Assembly (NCBI GenBank): GCA_027475525.1
Contig: JAMWFC010000100.1
Span: forward strand, 518,524-582,523
From: Macrolepiota albuminosa
Taxonomy: Eukaryota > Basidiomycota > Agaricomycetes > Agaricales > Agaricaceae
Reading direction: 5' to 3'
Length of the DNA stretch: 64,000 nt
The translations under genes were made by a program, and so were the position numbers. The notes beneath the pieces were generated by a model, which worked only from the letters and a program-made list of their open reading frames with translations, did no database searches and was not told the origin of the DNA. This document shows, one piece after another, positions 55,003 to 64,000 of the stretch. The stretch's first letter is position 1; each line of letters starts with the position of its first letter.

Positions 55003-55743
55003 TGTCAGGTTCCGCTGAGTCGGGGGCCTTCTGGGAAAGCAACGCCCTTACGATGCGGACTTGATCTACGAATACTCGGGTGTCTGGAACTCCGGGGCTA
55101 GGACTCCGGGGTTCAAGACGAGGACAGGGGTAATCCCGGGAGAGGGGACTAGAGTCCGGGAGTTTTGGGTTGGGGGTGGCTGAGAGTTAGAGGGGGTCAA
55201 GTCGTGAACCGGAGGTTCTAAGACGAGACCAAGTTAGTAACTTAAGAGTCGCGAAGTGCGTACCAAAGCTTAGAGCATGCGAATACTAAGGCGTGCCAGT
55301 CGAAGCGTACCAAACAAGGCGTACCAGTCAAACAAAGGGCACGCAGTATCCAAGTAACAGTTATGCAATATCAAGACTGGCGAATACAACAAGGAACTAC
55401 GCTATAAGTACTACGGGACTGGGTCTCGGGGGTTCCGGGATGTCTGGGATGGGTTCCGGGGGTCATTGAGTAGCGGCAGGGGCTGTATACCGGGATCGCG
55501 CGTGTGGGGCGCGCGATCAATTGGCGCGGATGGAGCCGTGATGCGTGATGCGTGATGGCCGGCACGGGTTGCGTGATCTGATCGTTGATCGGGGCTGGTG
55601 ACGGCTGATGGCGGTCCTTGATGCGCGTGATGGCGGTGTCGGCGGTCGTGATGGCGGGGCGTGTCCTGTGGGGTCGGAGGGAGGGTCCCGGAGGGTGTTC
55701 CGGGGTTGTCCCGGGGTGGGCCCGGAGGGGAGGGGTCGTGACA
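55003..55743 (-). repeat. 5' LTR of element F
   Basis: 741 bases, same termini as 43728-44467, right flank CCTCC. It contains the promoter and the self-complementary RNA start described separately. Confidence 0.93.
55367..55406 (-). promoter_or_regulatory. Predicted promoter and RNA start of element F
   Basis: On the minus strand, CTTATAGC (TATA at 55403-55406) is followed about 28 bases later by AGTCTTGATATT (55378-55367), the sequence complementary to the primer-binding site. The spacing suits a TATA-directed start at 55378 and so defines the U3/R border. Inference from position and complementarity. Confidence 0.6.
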
Positions 55744-55962
55744 CCTCCCAACTCTCTGTTGGGTAGGACATCTCTGCTCTGTCATGAGCAGACTCCCCGG
55801 CATATCTGTTTTGGCTGAGGTCAACTCAACCTCAGCCTCCTCCCAATTTGCCACCTGTTGTGCTTGGGTATGTGCTGCTACAGGAGTGACATTGTTGTTC
55901 TGTTCTGGTGGCAACAGCTTGTGATCCATTCTGCTGGCAGTCAGCTTGCATTTGGTGCTCAA
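55744..55962 (-). pseudogene. Element C gag, first segment
   Basis: Starts at ATG 55962 or 55929 (MDHKLLPPEQNNN) and runs to the F insertion at 55743. After removal of F with one CCTCC copy (12,021 bases, a multiple of three) it continues in frame at 43727 to the 43656-43303 stretch. Gln/Ala/Glu-rich; no domain recognised. Confidence 0.65.
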
Positions 55963-56303
55963 GAAGCTTGATGGTTGATGTCACTGTCAATCAAGATTCT
56001 ATAACTAAGTTCTAGAATGTATGGTTCTTGTATGTTTGCATACAGATTATCATTGTTTGACAATTCAAAAAAGTGTAAGATTTATGGTTCTTACTTTCAC
56101 AAGATAGAATCTGTCAAATTGGTAGATTTCTCTGTACGTAGTGTAAGTAAAAAAGTAAGTATCCAAACATGAGTAAATACTTATTAAATACTGAATTATG
56201 GCAATAACTACAATATGTAATTATTCTGCATATGGTCTATCATATGTTGTCCATAATGTTAACTAATATTGACATCTCTCTGAGGTGTCAAGAAATAACT
56301 ACA
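55963..56303 (-). repeat. Candidate leader and 5' LTR of element C
   Basis: The LTR candidate is 56074-56303 (230 bases), reading TGTAGTTATTTC to ATCTTACA on the minus strand. The bases after it, CTTTTTTGAA, match the start of B's leader, which is why this boundary was chosen. The segment 55963-56073 is the leader. H coding similarity begins just beyond 56330. No partner LTR is in the window, so the ends are tentative. Confidence 0.4.
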
Positions 56304-57665
56304 GTAAAGAAATATAAGAAGCCAAGAGCCTCTAGGAGGTTTCCGGTTACATTGTATGCCAAGTCATACTCAGGTAGAGAAGCTGGTCGCTCCCATAAGG
56401 ACTGTGTGTCCTCACCATATGAGGCTTCTGCCTCTCAGTTGCTATCCATCAAGTCATCTAACTTGACTCATGAGGACATAGGTGAACATACATCTACTGA
56501 GTCCTCAAGCTTTTTTGCCTTTTGCTGGTGTTTATCTGGAGGCTTTGTGCCTCAAGCATCAGAAGCGAGTGTTTGCTCATCTCTTGTCTTGGAGGCTTGA
56601 TAATCCTCCTTGCTCATCATCACCACTTTGTGGTCTAAGCTCAGTCCAGGCATAGCCTGTAATTCCTTGACCACATTCTCCACCACCAGCGCTTCATGCT
56701 GACCAAGTCATGGAGAATCCTTGCACTTCTCCATAGTGTGGTGACATTGCAGGCAATTATCAGTATTGTCTGCTGTAGCCCATTCTGCTGGGATCACTTT
56801 CCTATTCACTAGCACCTGACAGTGCTCAAAGTCTAGCATGACTTTGTTATGCTGCATGAATAGTGTTCCCAGTATCATGTCATAGTGATCAAAGTTTGTT
56901 ACATCCATATTTTTCCAGCTATGTGAGCCCAGTGTCTAGACGGTTACATTTGTCCCCTACTCCACCATAGCACAGTTCCCTATAGTGCCCAGTTGCAAGG
57001 CCAATGGCATGTCTAACTCCTGTATGGAAATTCCATACACATGGGCAAATTGGAGTGTAATACCCAAAGTAGTGCTCTTAGAGTCCTATAAGGTCCATGC
57101 TTTGTGGCCATTTACATCCACATATGAGACCAGACACTCTTTGTCTGCACGCTTCAATGTAGGGTTGCCCTCTGCTCAACAAAGAGTCACCTTCTTCATT
57201 TGTACAACATTATTCTTGTCATGATTGTTTGAAGACAGCCAATCTGTCATTGCCGCTAAGCACTCAGAGTTGCTGTCACAACTGTAGTACTTGTTGTTGA
57301 AGGTGTCATTGTATACATCTACAGTGACGTACTCTTCCCCCTCCATGACCACACTCTCAGGCTCCGCATCTGATGCCTCCTCTGGGGGCTCTTAGTCATT
57401 TGTGGGGTGCTCAGCCTCAGACTCAGTAGAGATATATATCTCCATCACTTCCACTCATGGCTGCAGTATGTGCAGCACAAAGATGGGCTTGGAGTGTATA
57501 CCCCTTTCTTGGGGCTTCTGCCCTTGCAGGGCAGTCAGTAGCATAGTGGCCTGGCTGGCCACATGTGAAACATGTCCCTGTCTGACCAGACGGGTTGGCC
57601 AAGTTGACTTCTGGCCTTGGCTTAGGATGTATGCTGCAAAACCAGGCTTTTGCATGGAATAATTC
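56304..57665 (-). pseudogene. Fragment H: CCHC knuckle, protease and pre-RT of an A/B/C-type element
   Basis: Minus-strand fragment in which C appears to be inserted. A canonical knuckle CFTCGQPGHYATDC lies near 57545-57585. An acidic, Tyr-rich spacer follows, then the protease flap region FDHYDMILGTLFM near 56860-56900, and at the left a pre-RT trace (SLWERPASLPEYDLAYN, near 56380-56430) that matches C at 40270-40320. Many stops. The right end stops at fragment I. Confidence 0.65.
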
Positions 57666-58460
57666 TCAAAGAGGAAGGCTGAAGGAGGAATTCTTCCCTC
57701 CAGTAATCATGCCAGTGATCCCTCACACCCCATAGGTGTTTGAAAACATTTGCCATTGCTCCAGGTCTTAGGGATAGAATCTGCAAGATGATAAAGCAGA
57801 AGATTGAGGCAGTGGTCTATGAGCCCTCTAATTCCTCATATTGTTCCCAATGGTTTACAGTGTTAAAGAAGGATGGTGAGAGCTTGAGAATAGTCCATAG
57901 CTTAGAGCCTTTGAATAAAGTGACTATAGCACATTCTGGTTTGCCACTAGCAACTGAAGAGTTAGCTAGTCACTTCTCAGGCAGAGCCTGTGGAGGAATC
58001 TTTGACTTATATGTGGGATATGATGGATGTGCACTCTAGGGATTATACTACATTCCAGACACTATTTGGGGCTCTAAGGTTGGTTACCTTACTAATGGGA
58101 TGGACAAATTCAGTGCCTATCTTCCATGATGATATTACATTCATCTTGAAAGATGAGATACCACATGTAACTTGGCCCTACATTGATGATGTACCAGTCA
58201 GAGGACCACCTCATAGATATGAGCTGTTAGATGGTAGCTGTGAAGTCATACCAGAGAATCCAGGCATTAGGAAATTTGTATGGGAACACCTGCTCAATGT
58301 GAACAGGGTGTTGCAAAGAATCAAATATGCAGGGGGCACTTTCTCTGAGAAGAAATCAGTAGTATGTGCAGATGAGATTGTGGTTGTTGGCCATAGATGC
58401 TCTTATGAAAGGCAGAAGCCAGAGACCAAAAGATTTGCCATAGTAATGGGCTGTGGGTGA
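57660..58460 (+). pseudogene. Fragment I: reverse transcriptase of a G-like element
   Basis: Plus-strand RT, truncated at its 5' side. EEFFPPVIMPVIPHTP (57680-57730) matches the G pre-RT block. LRDRICKMIKQKIEAVVYEPS (57765-57830) and VTLLMGWTNSVPIFHDDITF (58087-58147) align closely with G; the catalytic motif is YIDD near 58182-58193. One frame change near 58000-58035 and a stop near 57737 are present. Same lineage as G but well diverged. Confidence 0.8.
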
Positions 58461-59493
58461 CTGCAGGGATAAACATGAAGTAAAGTCATTCTTAGGGACC
58501 TGTGGTATCTTTAGATCCTTTATCAAGGACTATGCTAAGGTAGCAGCACCACCTATCAATAAACTTACTCAGAATAATGTACCTTTTACTTGGGGAGAAA
58601 AACAGCACTCTGCAATGGCACATATGAAAAAGCTGCTAGCAGAAAGTGCTCCTTTAAAACCCATTGACTATGAGTCAGGAGGTGCAGTAGTTCTGTCAGT
58701 GGATACATCTTGGATGGCAGTGAGTTTTGGGATCTTCCAAGAGGACCCAGACAATCCTAAAGTGTGCACTTGTGCCAAGTTAGGGTCTATCACCCTGAAT
58801 GAGAGAGAAGCTAGATTTTCTCAACCAAAAAGAGAACTGTATGGTCTCATGAGATCTTTGCTAGCCAACAAGTATTGGCTAGTTGGTTGTAGAAAACTAG
58901 TGATAGAGACAGATGCCAAGTATCTCAAAGGGATGCTAGGAAATCTAGGAGTAGGGCCCAATGCCACTATCATGAGGTGGATTGAGAATGTCCTACTCTA
59001 TCATTTCACCTTAAGGCATGTGCCAGGCAAAACATTCAGTGTGTATGCCTTGTTATGGCAGCCTAAACAGCCAGGAGATGAGGAGTTGCCACCAGTTGAT
59101 CCTGAGTTAATGGATAAACATAAGTCTATGAACTATGAGTATCCAGACAAGCTCAATAATGTACCTGGTTGGGAGGACTGGGAACCTTTGGAACTTGAAG
59201 AGTTTGCAGACCAAATTGATACTAGAGGGGGCTATCTAAACATGGTAGCTACTGAAATATCAGACTTTGAGCAAGAACTTAGTAAAGCCAGGTTCCAGGA
59301 GCAGGAGCTTAGGGATGGAGTCTTGAGTCAGACACCAGGGACAAGCATGAACCCAGTAGCAGTATTGGCTATGACCATGCCATTGTTACCAGTAGAAGAC
59401 CAAGAAGTCAGAGTAGAGGATACACAAACTTACCTAGAACACCAGAAAGGTAGTGAGGGTGAAGACTGGGATAATCTGCTACCCACTGTTTAG
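58453..59493 (+). pseudogene. Fragment I: RNase H and linker
   Basis: 346 codons open. VKSFLGTCGIFRSFIKDYAK and PFTWGEKQ close the RT, then RNase H with LSVDTSWMAVSFG, KRELYGLMRSL and ETDAKYLKGML align with 15595-16746 in G. A Glu-rich linker follows (PGDEELPPVDPELMD). The stop at 59491-59493 separates it from integrase. Confidence 0.8.
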
Positions 59494-60584
59494 AGTTGGT
59501 TGCAGGACCCAACAGAATCCAAGAGTCTACAGAGCTGGGATCTAGAAAAGTTTAAGAAGTTTGCTAGGCAATTCTTCTTTGATAGGAAGGGGAGATTGTA
59601 CAAGTGCAGTCATGAGGAAAGACATATGTAAACTAGTAGTCCAAATTGATAGACAAATGTTCATGCTTAAATCAGTCCATGATGCCTTAGGACATAGGGG
59701 AGCCTATGCCACCAGGATGCTTATACAGGAGCACTTCTGGTAGTGGTATGTTGGGACTTGTCACAATTGTCAAATCAGACGAAAGACAGTAGTCAACAGA
59801 GAACCAACTGTAACTTATACTCCCTCCATCTTTCAAACAATTCACATTGATACCATGCACATGACACCAGCATCTAATGGCTGTCAATACATAGTACATG
59901 GCAGATGTGCCTTGTCTTCTTGGATGGAAGGTAGACCTCTGAGGAAGGAGAACCATAAGACCATTGGTCAATGGTTGTTTGAGGATGTGATTTGCCACTG
60001 GGGCTGCATTGCAGAGATCATCACAGATAATGCTGGACAGTTCAAGCAGGTCACTGCCTGGTTGGAAAAGAAGTATGGAATTAGAGGCATTACTATCTCT
60101 CCTTACAACTCACCAGCCAATAGTAGGATTGAAAGACCTCATTGGGATGTCAGGCAAGCTTTGTTCAAAGCCTGTGAGGATTGCACCAAGTGGTTCTGGT
60201 TCTTGATTGAAAGACCTCATTGGATGTCAGGCAAGCTTTGTTCAAAGCCTGTGAGGATTGCACCAAGTGGTTCTGGTTCTTTTACCATGTAATGTAGAGT
60301 GACCACATAACCATTAGGCAGAGATTTGAATGTTCATCATACTTCATGGTCACTGTGCTCATCCTACTCTACCTTTGGATCTAGCAGAGGCTACCTGTCT
60401 GGTAGAATTACCAGAGAGATTTCTGACTACTGAGGAGTTGATTGGATATTGTGCTAGAGCTCTAGCCAAACACCATCAACATGTAGAGGAAATGAGAGAG
60501 CAAGTAGGAAAAGCCAAGCTCCAATGTAGTATAGTCAAAAACATGACTTGCTTGTATGGGCCATTGCTAGCACGGCGTGTCTGA
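59494..60584 (+). pseudogene. Fragment I: integrase, 3' truncated
   Basis: Zinc domain around VHDALGHRGAYATRMLIQEHF (59680-59740) with CHNCQIRRK near 59763; core with HIDTMHM (59848), ITDNAGQF (60021) and SRIERPHWDVRQALF (60124-60165). A 77/78-base duplication at 60127-60281 repeats the segment holding the glutamate. The C-terminal region is recognisable to about 60545 (LDLAEATCLVELP), after which the element similarity stops. No LTR was identified. Confidence 0.75.
60127..60281. repeat. 77/78-base direct duplication 14 (fragment I integrase)
   Basis: Two copies differing by one G (78 versus 77 bases). Confidence 0.93.
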
Positions 60585-61970
60585 GATCACTTTGTCACAA
60601 ACTTGACAATTTGTTAATACATTTTTTAATAGTCTTATTGTTTGTTTTTTTTAATTATTTATTTAATTATTTTATTTTTCTTACTTTTTATACTTTTATT
60701 AATCTCTCATACATTGATAATATAATACAGTATATTAAATTATGATAAAATATGCAAATTACCTGGACAATATGTAAGGCTTAATAAATGGTACATATGA
60801 AGCTGACTTATATACATGATATACTGGACTAGATATGTCACTCTTGTGTGAGGTCTGTAATGTGACCACACTAATATAATCAGTCTATGAATAAATACAA
60901 GATTAGACATAAGACTCACAATCTCTCTTGACGTGTCGTTGAACATATGATGTTGAGTCAATTGAATCAGAACAATGTGATTGACTGTAATACAGCAAGC
61001 TGTCCAGCTGTATGAAGCACCCAAACCAAATAAGTAAATGCTTTGTCTAATTGCTGCTCATCGTTGCCTGAATGTACATAACAAGTGCTATGAGTCATTA
61101 TTCTGATCAAATCTCTTTATCATGAAATCTAGCATTTCAGTCTCTATAGATAAGAACTGGCATAAATATAAAAGTTTGTTATCATAAAATTGCCTGTACA
61201 TGCTAAAGCATACATGAAAACTCACTCACCAGAACATTAGATCGACTATGCTAGCACATGTCAGGATGTCAAAGTACCACTTGGTAACTGTAGCCAATCC
61301 AATATCTGCTGTTTTCCTCATCCAAATGCCATGCAACAATATAGCAGACATGCATGGGTGCCACACCAAATACTATCGAGTAGTAGTGCAGTCCATTGGG
61401 TTATGTGTTTAGAATAATAATGTAAATGTATACAGAGAAAAATGACAGGAAACATCTACAGAGTGTAGATGTTGTGCGAGTAAGAATTTACCATTAAAAT
61501 ATATTTTATTGATAACTCATAACTTGGCTGTCTTATCATATAGTGTATCGTAGTTTGTTGCATCATGTTTGAGTAACACAAGTGTTTTTCATAGAGGCTC
61601 ATGCAAAAGAGTTTTGTATTCAACCAGCAAAAATCCAAAAATTAGATGGACAGAATATCTCCTTGCATGTATTGATTGACAGGGAGGTTGTTTTTTTTTT
61701 TTAATTGTATTTTATTTTTTCTTTTACCCACGGTATTATTCTGACCTGGAGGGAGCAATAAGTAACAAGTGGATCTACAGAGATGGTGATTGCCTCTAGC
61801 ATGCTGTCTGTTAAGCAAGTATACAACATCATAGAATGCTAGCCAGTCTATTCAAGCAAGATAATGCATTTTCCAGAATGTACAATAGCATCTTTTTTTA
61901 GGAAGCTAGACACAAGACATCCAAAATAAGAAAACCACAGAAAGGAAACAGACAACAGGAGGAGCAACTG
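60585..61970 (-). other. AT-rich segment without element homology; possible host exon
   Basis: 1.4 kb distinctly richer in A+T than the rest, with T-runs at 60620-60690 and 61690-61725. No long ORF. The minus strand at 61230-61372 is open for about 47 codons (MRKTADIGLATVTKWYFDIL within it) between an AG and a GTGAGTGAG donor, and a CAG acceptor lies at 61068; this could be an exon of a disrupted host gene. I see no known domain. A mostly intergenic remnant is equally likely. Confidence 0.3.
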
Positions 61971-62028
61971 TAAGGCGACCTCTAGAGGCTTGTGGCTCAG
62001 TCACACAGCTGGCAGAGGGAGATCCAAA

Positions 62029-62183
62029 GTGTATTAGAATATATACTGACAATATCAAGGTAGCTACTCACCTGGCAGAGGGAGATCCAAAGAGAACAAG
62101 TCTGGGTGTATTAGAATATATACTGACAATATCAAGGTAGCTACTCACCTGGCAGAGGGAGATCCAAAGAGAACAAGTCTGGG
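62029..62183. repeat. 77-base direct duplication 15 (element D LTR)
   Basis: Two exact adjacent copies within the 3' LTR of D. Confidence 0.95.
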
Positions 62184-62372
62184 ATTCCCTATGCCATGAT
62201 TGGACGCTTCTGGGCCTCTGAACATGGAAACAACTGTACAGTACAACAAAACCTTAAAAACTCGAAAATTGACTAACCAAACAAGTGTGCAAACAAGGGA
62301 GGAAAACTCCGGACTTTTAGAAGTCAGAAAGGCAAACTCCGGCTTATCTAAGCAGCCTGGAGCGGTGCTGAA

Positions 62373-62526
62373 GGGCCCACACTTGTCTGAGTGATAGCTA
62401 AAGAACCAGAGCACCTCAAAGGTTGAGAATAGTACCAACAGATAGTGTTGGGCCCACACTTGTCTGAGTGATAGCTAAAGAACCAGAGCACCTCAAAGGT
62501 TGAGAATAGTACCAACAGATAGTGTT
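62373..62526. repeat. 77-base direct duplication 16 (element D LTR)
   Basis: Two exact adjacent copies within the 3' LTR of D. Confidence 0.95.
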
Positions 62527-62549
62527 AAGAAGTAGTAACAGCAAAATGA

Positions 62550-62703
62550 GAGAATGGTAGAAGAAATAAGGAAGTGAATGAAAGGAGAGTGAAGAAATAA
62601 GGAGTGAAAGAAGAAAGGAATGAGGGGAGAATGGTAGAAGAAATAAGGAAGTGAATGAAAGGAGAGTGAAGAAATAAGGAGTGAAAGAAGAAAGGAATGA
62701 GGG
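62550..62703. repeat. 77-base direct duplication 17 (element D LTR)
   Basis: Two exact adjacent copies, 23 bases after duplication 16. Confidence 0.95.
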
Positions 62704-62713
62704 TCCCCTGACA

Positions 62714-62728
62714 TCACCCCCTCTCTAG
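62714..62728 (-). promoter_or_regulatory. Polypurine tract of element D, overlapping the pol stop
   Basis: The minus strand reads CTAGAGAGGGGGTGA directly before the LTR start TGTCAGG. The tract also encodes the last pol residues and the TGA stop. Confidence 0.75.
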
Positions 62729-63923
62729 AGTGCGGCGTCTCGACGTGCTGGATAGAAGTAGTTTCTGGATGGCCTGGTCTACTTTGGAAAGAGAATAAGG
62801 CCTCTGATTGCCCGAGAGCATCAGGATGCTGTTGATAGAATTCCCGGACCAAGGCAGGGCATGGACATTCTCTTGTGGCTCCCAGGAAACGTCCTCGATT
62901 CCATAGCCCTTCCACTTGACCTTGAACTGAAGCTTATTCCTAAAGAGTCGGCTGTCTAGGATCCGTTCCACTTCGTACTCTTCTTGGTTGTTTACCAGAA
63001 CTGGTGGTGGAGGTGGCTGTGGACGTCGACCTGGAATTGGATCCTCTGGGGCTGGAGAAAGCTTCACCACATTGAAGACTGGATGGAGTCGACTCATTCC
63101 ACTAGGCAGCTTGAGTCGATAGGCAAGTGGGCCTACCTGTCTTACTATAGGGAAGGGGCCTAGACGACGGTGAGAGAGCTTCTGAGAAGGTCGGGTAGTG
63201 GCAATGTCAGAGGCATCCAGGTAGACTCGATCTCCAGGCTTGTACTTGGGGGCTGGAGTTCGTCCACGATCATAGTAGCGGGCCATGTCATCCTTTGCCT
63301 TAGCTAAAGCTGCCTTGGCCTCCTCCTGGGCTGCCTTCATCCGATCTATGAACTCATTGACAGCTTCATTCTCTGAAGGTCGTCCACGAGGCTCAAATCC
63401 CATCCGAGGATGTCGACCAGTATCTAGAAGGAAAGGAGACATCTGGGTGGCAGCGTGTACACGGTTGTTGTACTGGAACTCTGCCTCTGGTAATAGATCG
63501 TCCCAGTCATCCTGTCGTTCATTGCAGAAGAGCCGGAGATACTGTTCTAGCTCCTGGTTGACACGCTCAGTCTGGCCATCAGACTGGGGGTGGTAGGCTG
63601 TGGAGGTGTGGAGTTTGACATGGAGGAGGCGATACAGTTCTCTCGTAAACTCTGCCACAAACTGAGGTCCGCGGTCTGAGACATAAGCATCTGACAACCC
63701 ATGGAGCTTCCAGACATGCTTCCGGTACAGATTGGCAGCGCCCATGGCTGAGCAAGTAGTGTGTGTTGGAATAAAATGAGCACGCTTGCCACAGAGATCC
63801 ACTACCACCATGATCGCATCATATCCATGAGAATCAGGTAACTCAACAATGAAGTCTACCGAGGCCACACTCCAACGCTCAGCTGGGATAGGCAATGGAT
63901 GAAGCTGTCCCATAGGAGGCTGA
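62714..63923 (-). CDS. pol: Element D integrase core and chromodomain (pol C-terminus)
   Basis: Open for about 400 codons to a TGA at 62714-62716 that touches the LTR. The core has VDFIVELPDSHGYDAIMVVVD (first Asp, about 63860), YVSDRGPQF (second Asp, about 63680) and HPQSDGQTERVNQ with an intact Glu (about 63570). LGPFPIVRQVG and LHPVFNVVKLSP follow, then the chromodomain (EEYEVERILDSR, FKVKWKGYGIEDVSWEP; 62885-62985) and a basic tail partly encoded by the polypurine tract. The first nine or so residues of the longest frame belong to the inserted LTR. No stops within D sequence, so this copy may be young. Confidence 0.9.
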
Positions 63924-64000
63924 TGATACGATGCTGTACCAGCAGTCAGGGACACACCATGCACCAGAAGTCAAAATAAACATTTAAATATGGGCTGAAA
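63924..64000. repeat. LTR of family E, second copy (partial)
   Basis: Reverse match to the end of 38900-39679, sharing the terminus GTATCA/ATATCA and the following 70 bases with few changes. It interrupts element D's integrase and continues past the window end. Confidence 0.7.

Larger units (their letters stand above)
43728..55743 (-). mobile_element. Element F: complete chromovirus with antisense gene
   Basis: LTRs of 740 (43728-44467) and 741 bases (55003-55743) flanked by the perfect duplication CCTCC (43723-43727 and 55744-55748). It is inserted in C gag. The minus strand encodes gag, protease, RT, RNase H, integrase and chromodomain; the plus strand encodes a spliced gene between the chromodomain end and the 3' LTR. 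A primer-binding site complementary to the LTR gives self-priming. The element is clearly GC-richer than A, B or C. It contains seven of the seventeen 77-base duplications and a solo LTR of its own family in gag. Confidence 0.93.
8668..56303 (-). mobile_element. Element C: container Gypsy element split by seven insertions
   Basis: Fragments of one minus-strand Gypsy element lie at 55744-56303, 39680-43727, 37225-38899, 24957-26132, 22829-24361, 10249-10379 and 8668-9731. Read in that order they give 5' LTR, gag, knuckle and protease, RT and RNase H, integrase and third ORF, with no part repeated. The gaps are filled by F, a 780-base solo LTR, B, a solo LTR, G, another solo LTR and A. Where F is removed with one 5-base target duplication, the C gag frame (55962 to 43656) continues in register. 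The extreme 3' end of C is beyond A. Its insertion site appears to be fragment H. Confidence 0.8.
61971..62713 (-). repeat. 3' LTR of element D
   Basis: Minus-strand ends TGTCAGGGG and GCCTTACA. 743 bases including three 77-base duplications (62029, 62373 and 62550), leaving about 512, close to the 517-base solo copy at 9732-10248. Confidence 0.88.
61971..63923 (-). mobile_element. Element D: chromovirus 3' end
   Basis: Minus-strand integrase core, chromodomain, polypurine tract and 3' LTR. The LTR family is the same as the two solo LTRs at 9732 and 24362. The integrase is interrupted at 63924 by an LTR of family E, so the rest of D lies beyond the window. Its pol stop codon abuts the LTR, leaving no room for an extra gene of the kind found in A/B/C or in G and F. 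Confidence 0.85.

Noticed and set aside
2922..62703. The 77-base repeats as target-site duplications or a biological tandem repeat
   Set aside because: They do not flank insertions, occur in unrelated sequences, and all have the same period. Deleting one copy repairs frames, which fits assembly overlap much better.
1..64000. CRISPR arrays, tRNA and rRNA genes
   Set aside because: No spaced repeat arrays and no cloverleaf or rRNA-like sequence were noticed on reading both strands.

Overview
This window is transposable-element sequence from a fungal genome, almost certainly a basidiomycete of the Agaricomycetes type. The evidence is Ty3/Gypsy LTR retrotransposons with chromodomains or chromodomain-like tails, GT-AG introns of about 46-60 bases, and substitutions concentrated at CpG. 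I found no convincing host gene, tRNA, rRNA or CRISPR array. One possible host exon lies in the only stretch without element homology (about 60.6-61.97 kb).

The layout is a nest. An old minus-strand Gypsy element, C (8668-56303, 3' end cut off), is the container. Inserted into it, from left to right, are element A (plus strand, 1-8667, 5' end outside the window), a solo LTR (9732-10248), element G (minus, 10380-22828), a second solo LTR of the same family (24362-24956), element B (minus, 26133-37224), an unrelated solo LTR (38900-39679) and element F (minus, 43728-55743, itself carrying a solo LTR of its own family at 52919-53718). Target-site duplications and the rejoining of C reading frames support most of these insertions. 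To the right lie fragments H (minus) and I (plus), an AT-rich stretch, and the 3' end of chromovirus D (minus), which is cut by a second copy of the 38.9 kb LTR family at the window end.

A, B and C are one lineage: gag, CCHC knuckle, aspartic protease, RT, RNase H, integrase with a chromodomain-like tail, and then a long third ORF on the same strand between integrase and the 3' LTR. I do not recognise the family of this third ORF, which sits where env lies in retroviruses. G and F are two different Gypsy lineages, and each carries a multi-exon gene on the opposite strand between the end of pol and the 3' LTR. Both antisense genes encode a cysteine cluster with Zn2Cys6-like spacing, start that exon with the first cysteine after a phase-0 intron, and end in a helical segment. 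F also has a 12-base self-complementarity between its primer-binding site and the predicted RNA 5' end, as in Tf1-type self-priming.

Seventeen direct duplications, all with a 77-base period and nearly all exact, break frames throughout. Removing one copy restores the frame in each well-preserved case I checked. They look like unmerged k=77 assembly overlaps rather than biology, so many apparent frameshifts here should not be trusted.
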